Source: Platerodrilus igneus | Taxonomy: Eukaryota > Arthropoda > Insecta > Coleoptera > Lycidae | Assembly (NCBI GenBank): GCA_036346225.1 | Contig: JARFIW010001186.1 | Span: forward strand, 1,375,501-1,439,500 | Direction: 5' to 3' | Length of the DNA: 64,000 nucleotides | Shown here: one piece after another, positions 9,611-22,223 of the stretch | Position numbering within the stretch: position 1 is the first letter of the stretch | Layout of the letters: each line of letters starts with the position of its first letter | The notes under the pieces: model-generated | What the model was told of the DNA's origin: nothing | Database searches by the model: none | What the model saw: only the letters and a program-made list of their open reading frames with translations | Made by a program: the position numbers and the translations under genes

Positions 9611-10689
9611 TACGACTCAATATTCATGTCGAAATCAAAGCCTTAACACAAATCTAAAATACCAGAAATCAAAAGTGGATAATTTTGGCCAATAAGTAAA
9701 GCGGACACACCAAGGAATGCAGACCACAGACTATGATGGAACTCTAGTAACCATTCCAGGTTAGCGATTTTTAAACATTTTATTATTGAAACACTGTTTC
9801 AAATTAAATATTTGTAAGAGTCATCAAAAAGATCATTTGAAAAATATGAAAACAGGGAAACGCATCTTGGAACGTTCGAAGGCACTTGAGTGTAATTAAA
9901 AAATATTTCTGCTGGCTTTCAGGAAAGCATAAATTTTGAGTTTACACAGAATTGTACTTATTATCAATTATTATATTGTGTGTTCTAGAACTGCTTTATT
10001 TGAATTCATTTAAAGGTTAAAATAAGATTTATTCAGTGAGCTAGTCGAGGTAAAATCCTAAAGTAAATATCATAGCAAAATAAAGATATCACAGCAATAA
10101 AAATGACACCCATCGTAGGGGTTTAAAATCCTAAAATAGGGCATATCATAGCAATATATATAATAAATATTATATCTGAGCTACCGACATTGACGCAAAT
10201 TTTTTTTACAGAGACAGTAAGAAATGGTAGGTTAACCAAGGTTACGTTAACGCTAATAGAAAAGATGAATTTGTGACAAGATCGTTGCATTACAAATTTA
10301 GTTGTAGCCATAATACGGATAAACCTCAGGACAACTGACAATTTTCGAATAATATCTGTGTTATAAGATAAATGTAATTACACCTATAAACTGCATATAT
10401 TATTATTTGCTTACATTTATTCTTCAACTTGAGCACTAGGTGAAGTATTAATATCAGTAACTACTCTCTACTTAGAGCTAAACCAATCGGTACAATTTTA
10501 ATATAAATAAAATGTTTATCAAAAAGGAAGCGAGTATAGAATACTAACAAGCAAGCTGTTATTTGTCATATCCTTGTTTATGTGACCTAGTTATGTGCAG
10601 CATATCCCTATTCATGTCGATGTCGCTTCGTATGTAATTTAAACGTACTTGCTAGAAGAATAAATAAAATGCATATTTGGTTATCTAAC
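9611..10689. other. unrecognised DNA
   Basis: No convincing coding or repeated feature. Short open frames at 9486-9695 and 10123-10341 lack recognisable protein character. Confidence 0.3.
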
Positions 10690-11065
10690 TATTCCATGAA
10701 TTTAGCGCAATCGCTGGTTCTGGGTATTCGTGTAAATTTTGTGAGAAACAGTTGAACGGCATTAACTGCAATTATTATATTTGTCGTAAACAATTAAGCC
10801 ATTTTTCGTTACCAAAAAGAGAAAATTCCAATTCCTGTCTTGCCGATTATCTGAAGTAGGTTGTTGAATGCGTAAAACCAAATCTAAACTACAATAAATT
10901 AATTGTCAACAAGGAACAAACGATTTGCTGCTGATTTTTCTTCTGATGGCCATTGAGATGCAAACCTTGAAAGACCCCATAAAAAATATCAACTTAAAAG
11001 CTGAATCTTATGATAAATTAGTTGCTGAAAAACATAAGTGTCCATTCTTTAAGTAGTATACAAAA
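10690..11065 (+). pseudogene. possible LINE ORF1 fragment (zinc-finger/coiled-coil type)
   Basis: Broken coding-like sequence on the plus strand: a Cys-rich start (GYSCKFCEKQLNGINC) resembling the PHD-like finger at the start of some non-LTR retrotransposon ORF1 proteins, then after several stops a heptad-like stretch (NINLKAESYDKLVAEKHKC). This order, finger then short coiled coil, is seen in CR1/jockey-group ORF1. Evidence is weak because frames shift and similarity is only by eye. Confidence 0.3.
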
Positions 11066-11680
11066 AGACATTGGTCGTAAAGGGGTTCGACTGCAAATTG
11101 TATTTGACTAAGGAATTTTGTGAAAAATAGCGACAGTAATGTTTCAATTTTTGTGTTCTTTTTTCTAAATTCATGAAATTTCTAGAGCACTTTCACACAG
11201 ATTGAAACTAAAATTTATTATGTTGCTATAGTACGATTAGTAAGAAGGCCCCTCTGAGTTATTTCGTAAAATGTAATAGATGTAGAGGTAATGGTTTGGT
11301 TCTGACATTGTAGGAAAATTGCAGTCTTGTTTTCTTGTCTCAAAACTGTGTTAAAAGATCAGTAGTATGCCATTAAATTTTACACTGATTTAGGACAACT
11401 GGCGATAAATTTTTGGTATGATGTCATAAAGAGGTTAATAATTCGCTAGACATATGAGTTGTAAAAGATCCTGTGTTTAAGTAGTTGAATTATTTAAGAA
11501 ACAATACTGGTGCTGTTACAATTGCAAAGATTTGTCTTGAACAATGCAGCAGTTAGTGATTATTGTCAAATAACCATATGTTCTTATACAAGATTTTCGC
11601 ATGGCACAATTTGTGGCGCTAAATTTCAGGCTTTTTTACACTAGGGTAAAACCTTAATAGAATTGCAATTTCTTAGTCTT
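11066..11680. other. unrecognised DNA
   Basis: No gene found; could be decayed LINE sequence between the ORF1-like piece and the LINE tail at 11992, but no motif supports that. Confidence 0.25.
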
Positions 11681-11689
11681 AAAAGCAAT

Positions 11690-11832
11690 GCATGTTTGCA
11701 GCGTTTCGCTGCATAAGATTTACCATAACATATAATTTAATAAACGTCACCATGACATAACTGACAATTAATTAGCAGTCTGGCATGTTGGCAGCGATTC
11801 GCTGCTTAAGCCTTATCATAACATATAATTTA
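11690..11832 (+). repeat. direct repeat with conserved hairpin
   Basis: Two copies (11690-11740 and 11783-11832, offset 93 bp) share GCATGTT-GCAGCG-loop-CGCTGC and later CATAACATATAATTTAA. The hairpin GCAGCG/CGCTGC is perfect in both, with loop TTT in one and ATT in the other. Confidence 0.65.
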
Positions 11833-11991
11833 ACACTTTTCCTTTTTTGGAGGGGATAATCCGGTAATATTTCATTTACTTATAAATGAAAATCATGTAA
11901 ACTTGTTGGAGTTCTTTAACAACCATCAGGTTGCTAATATCTATGTAGAGCCAGGTAGATAGGAAAAAAATAGAAGAGTGTATAAAAGAGT

Positions 11992-12117
11992 ATAGGAAGA
12001 CCTAGACTAAGCTATATTAGTCAAATTATTATAAATTTAGGTTGTGAAGGGTATGTAGAACTTTTTAGATTAGCACAGAATAGAACAGAAGTTAGAGCTG
12101 CGTCAAACCAACCTTGA
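11992..12117 (+). pseudogene. C-terminal tail of a non-LTR retrotransposon polyprotein
   Basis: Forty-one codons read open to a TGA at 12115: motif IGRPRLSYISQI, then LGCEGYVELFRLAQNRTEVR and a terminal AASNQP. The GRPR, then VEL, AQ.R and final SNQP arrangement is typical of the extreme C-terminus of insect LINE polyproteins, after the reverse transcriptase. Only the tail is recognisable; a downstream segment rich in ATGATGATG is the likely 3' UTR. 5' truncation is common in LINEs because reverse transcription starts at the 3' end. Confidence 0.7.
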
Positions 12118-12507
12118 GTAAGGTCGAAAACAAAATGATGATGAAAAGCAATGCGGGGATGAATGACGAAAGATAATTAAACTGCGGATGAAACCTGCGT
12201 ATAATGTTGGGATATATGAATGAAACGGAAAAGTAGACAATTGCCTGAACAGTATTCACCACATACAAAGTAGTATATCCTCTAAAATCTCCTGTTAAAA
12301 TTGTTGTCATTAAATTTTTTGATTAGAGCAGTATTACAATGTTTTTGCTAGTACATTTTGGTTTTCTACAAATAATATTATTGTTCCTACCAATTACTTT
12401 TGCAAACAATGAAAATTAGCTTACTGCTTTAACAATCTGTTAGGATTTCTGAACCGTCATTTATAAATGTATCTCAGTTTAGGCTAAATAATTTCAAATG
12501 CATGAAT
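12118..12507. other. unrecognised DNA after the LINE tail
   Basis: Begins with LINE 3'-UTR-like sequence; no other feature. Confidence 0.3.
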
Positions 12508-12925
12508 TGTCTTACTAACGCACCACCACTATTGGACTAGTCCGTCGGAGAGTTGAGACGCTTGGGTAAGCAACGAACTTTCAGCAGCAGTAGTGGCATT
12601 GTTGAGTACAATGAGAGTGTTGCACGAGATTTGCTTCAGCAATCGAGAGTAGTTATAATGGTTTCGAGAACATCACGGTATTCTATACTAAAATGCCTTG
12701 TAATTGTAAATAATGTTATTAACTATTCTAACTAATAAATAAAGGGATATGCATATGTAAACAAACACGCGTGTTTTGTTATTTTATATTACATGTCTAA
12801 TCGAAGAGAAAGAACACTCATCTAGAAATAGGCCTCAACTTATTAATTATGCTAAAAAACTAATTCCACTAATACATATAGGAAACGTGCAGCTCATAAA
12901 TACTGGTTGTGGGTTGTCTAAATAA
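12508..12925 (+). repeat. probable 5' LTR and leader start of the BEL/Pao element
   Basis: Starts TGTCTTACTAACGC, is less AT-rich than its surroundings, contains an AATAAA signal at about 12735, and is followed near 12940 by TTGGTCTTTGAGCCGGAT, a sequence typical of the leader just after the LTR in Pao/BEL elements. The 3' boundary is uncertain because no second LTR is present. Confidence 0.45.
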
Positions 12926-13599
12926 ACTTTTTCATCTAGTTGGTCTTTGAGCCGGATCTATCAGCGCTTAATAATGAATAATTAACTATTTTAAACAGAA
13001 ACTCCAACGTATTCTATAAACGCGTAAAGTATGTTCGAACTACATCAGTGCTAACATATGCATGTATCCTCTTCTAACTACGTGTATTGGCATCGTCGCA
13101 TTCTACTATAGTTGATGTATACTTTAGTAAAACCTGCACCTCGTGTTCACCTGTCTGTTTCAAGAGCAGCAACTTTATTGTGTACACCTGCAAATTAAGG
13201 TAAGCAACACTTTCTATATTTAAATGACACGCGACTTGCACATTCTTTTACACAAAATACCTAAAACTAATATTATTATTCACATTGAGTTTGACTTAGC
13301 TTTGCTAGAAAAAGCTTTTCAATTATTCTAACTACCTACTATATTATTTAAATATGAGCGAGTGGTAGTCGTTTTCATACATAAAGCTTAGGTGCTCTAA
13401 CTTAGATTAGTGCTTGTTAGTGATGTTTGTATACTTAAATAAACAACACTGATTGTACTAGAAAATTTGAACTAATGTGTAATATAATATTTACTAGTTA
13501 TATTTGTTACGTTTAAGTTTTCACTGCATTTCTAAAATTATTAATTTGTTGTTTGGAGTATATGATACTAGATAACCGTTAAACAATATCAAGTTAAGA

Positions 13600-14780
13600 T
13601 TCGCTGGCTACAGCAAAATCGCTAATCAACGAATTAGAAAACTTTGAGCGGTATCTGGATACAATTGCCAGTGTACCAGTTGCTGTGGCTATTGCTACTA
13701 ACTTAAATTTAAGGTTGGATATTATCAGACCAGCCGCAGCAAAATATAGAGATTCATCTATTTAGCTAACTTCTAATTCAATTACATCTGACGAAATAAT
13801 TTCTGAAGAAGACTATTTTAATAAATTTATTGACCTCACAAGTAGGGCAGCCAGTTTATTAAAAAATGCTTCTACGTCACCTAGGTAAAATTTTTCAGAG
13901 TAATAAAGTTCTGCAGAAAGTTTAGATAGTAACTAGTCTGTTAAACAAATAAATGCTCACTGCCAAAATTGGCAATACCTAATTTTTATGAAGATTTTAT
14001 CGAGTTTCCATCCTATCTAGAAATTTTTATGGCACTTGTGCATAATAATTCTAACTTAAGCGACGTAGAATATTTTTTGCACTTACAAGGTACTTTAAAA
14101 GTTTCCGCAAGAGAAATAATTGCAAATATAATGCCATCTGGCGAACATTACCATATATCTTTCCAATTGCCTTGCAAAAGATTTAATAACTCTAAACTAA
14201 TTATACAAAATCATATATAGGCTATCTTTGACCTAAATCTATTCTTGAAACTAGTGCTTTGGAATTGTATTGTGTGTACGATAACTTGTTCAACATGTCA
14301 GAGCACTATAAAAACTAAAAACATCTATTGCTGATTTGGGAATGTTTATTTCGCACATTTTAATGACGAAACTAAATAATAATTCTGGAATTGAATTGTC
14401 AAAATATAAATCTAATGCTATACTAAGCCTAAATAAAATAGACGACTTCCTAAAAATCGTTGTTAATTACTGGAAGAATTTGAGCACGATAAACTAACAT
14501 GTACTAATTCTATTGCACCTAAAAATCAACAACCTAAAATTAAAACTACAGACATTAGTGACTACTAATAAAAGCGTTATTGTATGTCCTGTGTAGAAAC
14601 TTAACAACTTCATAACTCAATATCTTTCTAAAGCTAACTGCAAAACAACGGTTTGACAAGGTTTCAAATACTGATTTGTGTAAAAACTGCCTTTGTCATT
14701 TGAAACAAATAATTTGCAGATTGAAATTTAGCTGCAAAAGGTGTAACAAACGACACAGAACGTTATTGCATTTTGACTCT
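13600..14780 (+). pseudogene. BEL/Pao Gag (DUF1759 type)
   Basis: Structural protein of the element. The first recognisable part (from about 13615) carries ENFERYLDTI, then a region ending near 13880 with DLTSRAASLL. The DUF1759 core is open at 13969-14217: IPNFYEDFIEFPSYLEIF, HNNSNLSDVEYF, LQGTLKVSA, then INVOLVING a PSGEHY block and a CKRFNNSKLIIQNHI end. A zinc-knuckle-like segment closes the protein at about 14676-14770 (CKNCLCH, CKRCNKRHRTLLH). Numerous stops separate these pieces, so it is not expressible. Confidence 0.8.
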
Positions 14781-14859
14781 TATGCTAGACACAGCATTCA
14801 TTCCGAAAATCCTTCCACTGAAAATGTACTAAATAATAGTACAACACTTTCTTGCTTTC

Positions 14860-15290
14860 CTGCTGACATGGAGCAAGTATTGCTAGCTACTGCCCGTGTT
14901 AAGGTAAAAAATATTCAAAATAAATAGCAACCTGTCAGAGCTATTTTGGATTTTGCATCACGTTCTAATTTCATCACTGACGAATTGGCAAAACACTAAG
15001 CTTAAAACTAAACCCAACTAACACTAAAATTATTGGGCTAAATTGAAATTCCTTTGTTTCTAGCTCTACAGTTAACTTAGAACTGACCTCTACAACTTGT
15101 GGCTACACTGTAAACATGAAGTGTTTAACCATACCAAAAATTGCCGAAAACTAACCTATGGCATCCTTTGATAAGTCGCAGCTAGAAATTCCTAACGGGA
15201 TTAAGCTTGCCGACACTAATTTTAATCAATTTCTTCCTATAGACATTTTGATTGGTGCTAGTGACTTATAGACTGCCGTGTAGATCAAAT
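14860..15290 (+). pseudogene. BEL/Pao aspartic protease (DUF1758)
   Basis: Begins with VLLATARVKVKNIQ and, after a stop, RAILDFASRSNFITDELA: the active-site motif LDSGS of the family reads LDFAS, so the catalytic Ser/Gly pattern is damaged though Asp remains. Ends with the characteristic IDILIGASDL near 15238-15270. It would process the Gag-Pol polyprotein. Several in-frame stops and shifts. Confidence 0.75.
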
Positions 15291-15779
15291 TGAATTAGAA
15301 AAAATAAACTTGTCTTTAAGAAAACTTTACTTGGTTGGGTTACTTTCTGGAAACTGTTGTCTGCACTAATCTAGCTATTAATTGTGCAAGGCCAACTATT
15401 AAAAGCTTAAACAAATCCCTACAAAAATTTTGACAGCTTGAGGACATAGAGCCTCTTAGCTAGCTAATATAAACTTTTCTACGAAGAATAGTTTTATAAA
15501 AGTCATTTTTTGGAGACAATCACTCAAAACGAAACTGGTCGTTTTGTGGTTTCTATACCTTTTAGCTAAATTGGTTTATCCTTTTGAGTTAACTAAAAAA
15601 AATTCTTTAATTTAGAAAAAAAAAATTCCTCAAATCCTAAACTTAAAAATGAATACTCTAAATCCATACGTAATTCATAATTTTAAGTAACACCGCGACT
15701 TTTCGGAGCTTCTTCACATGAAAAAGACGCTGTATAGAATAGAAATTCCTTTCGATGCTTAGCCTTATAAATAGAGAGA

Positions 15780-16560
15780 GAGAAACCACCAGGCGGTAAG
15801 TGTTTATCTTTCAAAGACATTTCCCTAGCGACAAAATACCACTTGCAAAATTATTCTCACAACAGAAAAATAATCCCAGAACACCACCTGCGAACCAGCG
15901 CAATTGAGAAAGGAAATTGACTTAATACAACATGACAATTTCCACGAAATATGTCCGCGTGAGAAACTCCTGCCTGATAGTAATCAAACAACGTCTGTTC
16001 CATTTGTTAGGTATATCTACAACCGGTACGGCAGAATTAGATTAGCTAAATGTATGAGAGGTGCCTATCTTGTGTATAAAACAATCGAGATTGGTCATTT
16101 CAAATAATACTACCAGGAACAGATAAAGCAAGTAGTAAACTTTTATTGCTGGCAATCTAAGTCCGTAAACACCTGTGTGATAACGGAGCGCGATAATAGT
16201 ATATTTTGTGGTAACCAAACACATTAAAAAAATTATTTATTTAAGATATGCATGTGTTAAACTTATTTCAGCGTACCCATGTAGCCTTTGATGACCAAAG
16301 CAAATTAACAGAATATATTCCAAATATTTAACTAAACACAATGAGATTTTATAGGATGCTTGAATAAGTAATTATTTTAGTTGAAAGGTAGTCGAACTTG
16401 TTAAATGAAAATTCGAATGACTTAAAATAACATAAAGAGTGTGAAGTCGTTTAAGCTAGAAACTTTATGAGGCGTTTCTTAATATAAAATAAAAACGAAG
16501 AAGTTGGAACTTAATATTTATATAAAGGATGTAGAAATAAATCGATTGTGAAAATTTAAC
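15780..16560 (+). other. unassigned stretch inside the BEL/Pao element
   Basis: Includes a 67-codon open frame at 15904-16104 (motif REKLLPDSNQTTSVPFVRYI) that I cannot assign, and then AT-rich sequence. It lies where the protease-RT connection should be. Confidence 0.3.
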
Positions 16561-16563
16561 ATA

Positions 16564-17237
16564 ACACAATTACTACAGAACCCATTGATGAAACACTGCT
16601 AAGGGATCTTGATGCCAAAATGCACATTTCTAACATACTTTCTTACTACTTACCACACCATGCTGTCTTCAAATCAGATTTATTGACTACTAAACTAAGA
16701 GAAGTTTTTGATGGTAGTGCACTTACGCATTTTAATATATTAAAAAGCGATTCAGAATTTGTCGGCTCTGTTCTTCAAAATGATTTATTTTCAACACTGG
16801 TACGCTCCCGTCAAAACAAAATTGCTTTAACTGGTGGCATTGAAAAAATGTATCGTCAAATCCAAGTTCAGTTTTTAAGGCGCAAATTTCAACGCATATT
16901 TTGGCTTGATGATCTTACTTTACCTCTAGAGACGTATGAACTCAATACTGTGACGTATGGTTCAGCTAGTGCTAGCTACCTAGCTACAAAATGCCTACGA
17001 TATCTTTCGGTTCTTTGTAGTGAAACGCATCCTAAGCATTCACTAAACCTACGTTCAGACTTTTATATGGATGATCTAATTACTAGCGTTAATACTATAC
17101 AGAAAATGAAATCTCTGCAGGCAGACCTTATTACTGTCTTAGTTACTGTGGGGTTTCTACTAAAAATCTATCCGACCAAGGAGAAATTAAACTCTACAAT
17201 ATTCCTTTGGGCGAAAGAGCGAATGCCAAAACTTTAG
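16564..17237 (+). pseudogene. BEL/Pao reverse transcriptase
   Basis: RNA-dependent DNA polymerase domain. Open from about 16620 for 205 codons. Features in order: YYLPHHAVFK, TTKLREVFDGSA, SVLQNDLFSTL, motif A region GGIEKMYRQIQV where the catalytic Asp of the usual ADIEKMYRQ has become Gly, then RIFWLDDLTLPLETYELNTV, TYGSASASYLATKCL, and motif C FYMDDLI at about 17060-17077 with both Asp present. Loss of the motif A Asp would abolish catalysis. The frame ends at 17237 and no RNase H or integrase follows. Confidence 0.85.
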
Positions 17238-17240
17238 ATA

Positions 17241-20200
17241 TGCGTTCCTCGCAGGACTTTATATATCTCAATCTTACTAAACTTTTTTTTAAGTTTGATT
17301 GATTATAGGTCCTCTTTTCTTGTTATACAATCCTATTATGCATAGCGCGTATTCTAGGTGCTTAGAATTTAATACTATTTTTGTAAGCTTTATTTGCATA
17401 ACATGTAATAAAAGTAATTACCGCTGTTAACTATTGCCGTATCTTTAATTTCTAAATGTGCCAGTCCTCCATACTATAAATTAATGCATATTAATTAATT
17501 CCTTTTCTTTTATATAGTCATTCATATTGCCATATTTTCTTGTATGGGCCTTGCAACAATATTTTGAGGATATTAAAGATTATGTAACAGTTTACCGTGA
17601 AAGATTTAAAAAAATTACTTTCTACACAAAATACTCACGATCTAGCTGGTTCAATACCAAGTTGATTCTGATTGATAGCTTTAAAATTTTAAAATCTTAG
17701 ATTAGGACTGTATTTTATTATCTACCATAGACTGATGTAGAACACTAAGGTTTGTAATGCCAAAAATGAAAACGACACGCATTTGGGTAATAAAGTACCT
17801 TAATGTAAGGCGCGACATTAACGGCTTTAATTACGACTACGTGCAATATAGGAGAACGACTCGTTTTGAGTTAAGATAGGAATCAACATAGGAATAATGG
17901 TTCTGGTTGGTTCGTACTGGATCGTAAAGGTTAAAAGTAAATTATGTACAAGTCAGGGTGATACTTAATAATTGTACAAGTGATATGTCATACACATATC
18001 CATTAAATTAAGCTACTAAATGCATTAACAGATTAAATTATGAAACTAATTGAATTTCGTTAACGTTAATAAATAAAATGTAAAGTTTTCCTAAAAGGTA
18101 CAAGAATATTCTGTTAATTTATCGATTTGCATACAAATTTTAGCTTCTCCTTTTAATTAAAATAAATATATACGCTTAAGGTATTTGGTCTCTTTGTCGC
18201 ACGTTTTCGTGCTTAATTTTAAGTTTTTGTAAATTTGTAGTTGTAAATAAAATAGCAAAGCTGTCATCCCTTGCCCCGTTATATCCTGTCATAAACCTCC
18301 TTTGTGCCTGTGGAAATTAATTTGGACTAAAGGGGTAGTGATCGACACTTGCTCATGGACATCGAAGAGAAACGTTTGTTGGTTCGGTAAAGTGAGTTAA
18401 GTCATTAGTGTCTTCGAATGTGGTTTTATGGATAAAACCTAAAAAACACAGTGATAGTGCGTACGTAACACGTCCAATAAATAGCTATACAGTCCACTTC
18501 GTTGAAGAGTAGAAACGACACTTATAGAACAATAAAATACGGCTGAGGTAAGTCGATATATAAAATTATAAGACCCTCGCGCGTTAAACATAATGTATTA
18601 AAAGCAACTATTATTCAGGAAACCGCAATTTTCACGAAAGATGGTAACATTTGGATAAAGAAATTAGTTTTATTGTAGTAGAAACAGCCGAAAGATAAAA
18701 TTTTCAGAATTTAAAAGCTTACTGCTTATTCATTGCAATATCTAAATATAGGAAGATGAAATTTAAGCTAACAGTTTGCTATTTCATTGTCGTGAATATG
18801 TATAGAAATACAAACTAATGAGTTGTAATTATTCATCTTGCAATATGGACTAATCCCCAATGACTAAATATTGTTTAATTAGCGAAACGCACATTGGGCT
18901 TCAAATACATGATGTTTGTGATTTTAGAAACACGTAGCTTAATTTCAAATATTTCTTTATGTATAAAATTGAAACTTGTTATTCTACATTTTTTTAAATG
19001 CAAAGTTATCTAGTTTGTAGGTACATTGTTATTTGTATTGTTAAGCGTACCTCATAATGATTACAATCGTACTCCTGCGAAAGCATGCCGTAGAGTTTGG
19101 TACATTCTTGGTCTTGTTAGACCCTACTTTCGATTACATTTTCCCAAATTAATTAAGATAGATGAGTTTCCGCTTGGGAAGAAATATTAATTTGAGATTA
19201 TAGTTTTATATGAATTCCTTTATGAAACCACTGAGGTACGATTTTTTCATCTACAGTGCAAATAGTTTTAGAATCCGTACAAAGACGTGACACTGCTAAT
19301 TTAAATTTTGTTATAAAAAGGTTTTTATTCAGTTCTAATCATATTGCAATTGAAACGGCGTTATGTATCAGTGAGTGCAAAACAAATTTGCATAAAAAGC
19401 TGTTCATCTTATTTAGGGCAGTTTTTTAAAGATGTAATTTGATTTTCTATTGCAGATTTTAATTTCTAATGTATTTCCGTTACAAATAGTGTTATAGTAA
19501 GAAGAAGCCATTTTTGTAGAAATGTAAAAGCTTATCCTCGCTTGAGGGTTTTAAGATTCTATTTTTAGTTTTACGATATTTTCAGATACAAACTTGCTTT
19601 TAAAAATTACAAAAGGTAGATAATCATCTTCAAGTCATAAATAAACTAGATCATATATGGTAGAGTTATTAGTCAACGGCTAGTTAGTAAACCTATTATT
19701 AGATAGTATAAAACACAATTTATTTTTGGTCAATGAAATTCTTTATATAATCTCAGCCGTGCTGCAAATTTTAAAACACTTTCTAAAGCCATTTATTTCA
19801 TAACCGTTTGACTAATTTTTAATAAAATTATTCTATTGTCGATATGCCAAAAGAGTTAGCTTTCATTTTAGAAAGTATCGTTCCATTAAATAAATATTCC
19901 TATTGCAAAGCCTTGCAGAAATTCCGATACTTCTTCGTAGATTATTGAGATTTGTCTAGTAAATACGTTAATTAGAAGCAGTTTTCATAAATAATTCTTC
20001 ATATACTTTGTTGGTACGTAGGGTTTCAGTAGTTTCTATTAAATATGTGTGGGTCGAAATCATTTGTGTGTTGTATTTTTGTGGTTGTACGTACTCAGGC
20101 GCAAAATAATGCGATACTGAACAGATTCTAAATATATTCTGTCCATAAAGTGTAACACTTTATTTAACATTTGTTACTTCTGTAACAGACGTTGCTCCAA

Positions 20201-20764
20201 ATTAAGCGTACGATAGAATTTGTCATGGCTCTTGCATATTTTGCAATCGGGAAGTAAGTTTGATTTCGGTAGGGATATCTTACGCTTACATAAATAAATC
20301 TTGGCAAACTATCTTAATATTCCAAGCACTTGACTAGAAGCTGACCTATAAAATTCTAACATGGACATCGGAATGTGAAATAAATTACTAATTCGATTAA
20401 TGGAGTTCAACATTATTAAATACTCTTGGGTTCCTGGATAAATCTACCAATTGCTGTAAAAAATATTTCAAACGATCACAATTATGTATAAGAAATCGAA
20501 GGAGTTATTTCAAACCGGTTATTATAGGCAACCGTATTCTAATTATGGAGAGGACGGGATCTATATAAATAGAAATTAAGACAGCGTAGTTTTAAATGCG
20601 GGTTTGTGTATATTTTCTCAAAAATAGATCCATGGCTAAAATTATATAAATTCATAATCAAATGTTATTTTTCAACAGACGTACCATTTTATGTTTAAAA
20701 TTACAAAATACAATTTCTGGTATTATGAGAGATTCGTTTATATGTACGTTTTCGGTACCATTTT
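17241..20764. other. 3.5 kb without recognisable features
   Basis: AT-rich; no ORF of interest, RNA gene, or repeat end seen. A patch at 18180-18500 is less AT-rich but has no recognisable protein or terminal motif. Confidence 0.35.
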
Positions 20765-20838
20765 TTGTGTTTCAAAGAGATATTTTCAATATTAAAACAA
20801 ATTGTGTTTCAAAGAGATATTTTCAATATTAAAATAAA
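20765..20838 (+). repeat. 37-bp tandem duplication
   Basis: TTGTGTTTCAAAGAGATA and the following bases occur twice with a 37-bp offset, with a single base difference. Confidence 0.85.
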
Positions 20839-21571
20839 TTTATTTTTTGTCTTTTGCTAGTTTTGCATGATTTAACACAATGCCGGGAATGAAACGAAAG
20901 AAATATCAAGATCTTATACGAAATTTTCAGCGTTAGGCCGCCGAATTGGTTTATTAGGCAATTTAATATTTAGTAGAATATTTTCTTTTACATCAAACAA
21001 TAAAAATTGAAAGTGCTTATTTGTATACATAAGATTTATATTTTTAGCAATATCACAAATTTTTGCAGTACAATAAAAACTATGGACTATATAAATTTCA
21101 ATAGTATTCATTAAAATTCATATTCCCCTATAACAACAAAAATGTAATATATTGCATTTTAACCACACTTATAAGGGTCCAACAACAAAGGTTTTTTTAT
21201 ATAGATTCTATCTATTTCGCATAGCAAGTACAAATAAGATTATAGAATTATATTCTAAACCAATTCAAAGAACTACATTAGTCATTTACATTTGGACTTG
21301 TTGTTCTTTGGGTGGTTTTAAAAGCAGGTTGTTGAAACGTTAGTTTCTTCAGTGAGGTTAATATTCAGACTGTAGTGCCAAAAGTTTCGGTTCGATAAGG
21401 TATTTTTAATTGTTATTTCCATAAAGAAATTCATATTAATGAATGTACGGTGGATGCTGGCCTACAACTTGTTAAGAAAAGCTTCGATTAAAAACTTTGC
21501 CTAAAATATTAAAAGTTTAAAATTATAGCACGTTGATAGGCTGAAATTAAAACTTTGTAAAAAGAGTTACT
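20839..21571. other. unrecognised DNA
   Basis: No supported gene or repeat. Confidence 0.3.
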
Positions 21572-21866
21572 ATAGTCCATTCGCTTTAACTTTAGGATGA
21601 CGTCAAATGTAGTAACGGAGTGCTGGCAACTGTGAATACCTACAGCTTGAAGGATACTGTCATTTAACACAATAAAGAATAGCAGTTGTGTACGGTGTTG
21701 CAACCAATTCCTCTTACAAATAAAAGCACTTGTCATTCGAAATCTTCCAATGGAAATATTCGTATATATTTCATTAAATATATTCAAATTTAAACTAACG
21801 TTGGCAACGTAGCCTCTTATCCAGTTGTGACGTCATCTTAAAGTTAAAGCAAATGGATAGAAAATG
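21572..21866. mobile_element. MITE-like inverted-repeat element
   Basis: GTCCATTCGCTTTAACTTTA at 21575 and the following GGATGACGTCA are mirrored on the minus strand from about 21862 by CCATTTGCTTTAACTTTA and AGATGACGTCA. Weaker inverted similarity (TGGCAAC / TTGCCAAC) continues inward. Length about 295 bp, no transposase. The 92-codon frame on the minus strand across it (21509-21787) is not family-assignable. Target duplications are unclear. Confidence 0.55.
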
Positions 21867-22173
21867 GACACCTGCCGTTATCTTAGTCCATAAGCACCAA
21901 CACAATATCAACCTGACATTCAATAAATAACGTAAGTAGGTCTAACCTACCAAAGTTTAACATTTTTGAAAAAAAAACTAACTTGTATGACTACTAAACA
22001 GTTAATATAACTTAATGTCTTTACTACTGAACAGTGTTTACAAATTTAACTATGAATTCAAGTCAATGTGCAGCCATGGTTATGTAACTATCAAGTTGAC
22101 CTTTCAAAAAGTCTAACTATTATCCGTACAGAAACCAGTCTTCATAAATGAGCATTTATGGAGTTAATTATAA

Positions 22174-22180
<7 letters not shown>
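21867..22180. other. unrecognised AT-rich DNA
   Basis: Nothing supported. Confidence 0.3.

Positions 22181-22220
<40 letters not shown>
22181..22220. repeat. (TA)n microsatellite
   Basis: 40 bp of TA preceded by GTGTGTG and followed by TTGCTGTGA. Confidence 0.95.

Positions 22221-22223
<3 letters not shown>

Larger units (their letters stand above)
12508..17240 (+). mobile_element. BEL/Pao LTR retrotransposon, decayed, 3'-truncated
   Basis: Gag, protease and reverse transcriptase remnants of a BEL/Pao element lie in the correct order on the plus strand, preceded by an LTR-like segment and a leader. All coding parts contain many stops and shifts. RNase H, integrase and the 3' LTR are not found after 17240. 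About 800 bp between protease and RT (15780-16560) is not recognisable as element sequence and may be an insertion or deeply decayed. Confidence 0.8.

Noticed and set aside
12553..12735. 60-codon frame as a small gene
   Set aside because: Lies within the probable BEL 5' LTR just before an AATAAA signal.
15904..16107. Named function for the 67-codon frame inside the first BEL element
   Set aside because: Protein-like but no motif of gag, protease, RT or integrase; left unassigned.
21509..21787. 92-codon minus-strand frame as a gene
   Set aside because: Runs across the left end of a MITE-like inverted repeat; no domain recognised.
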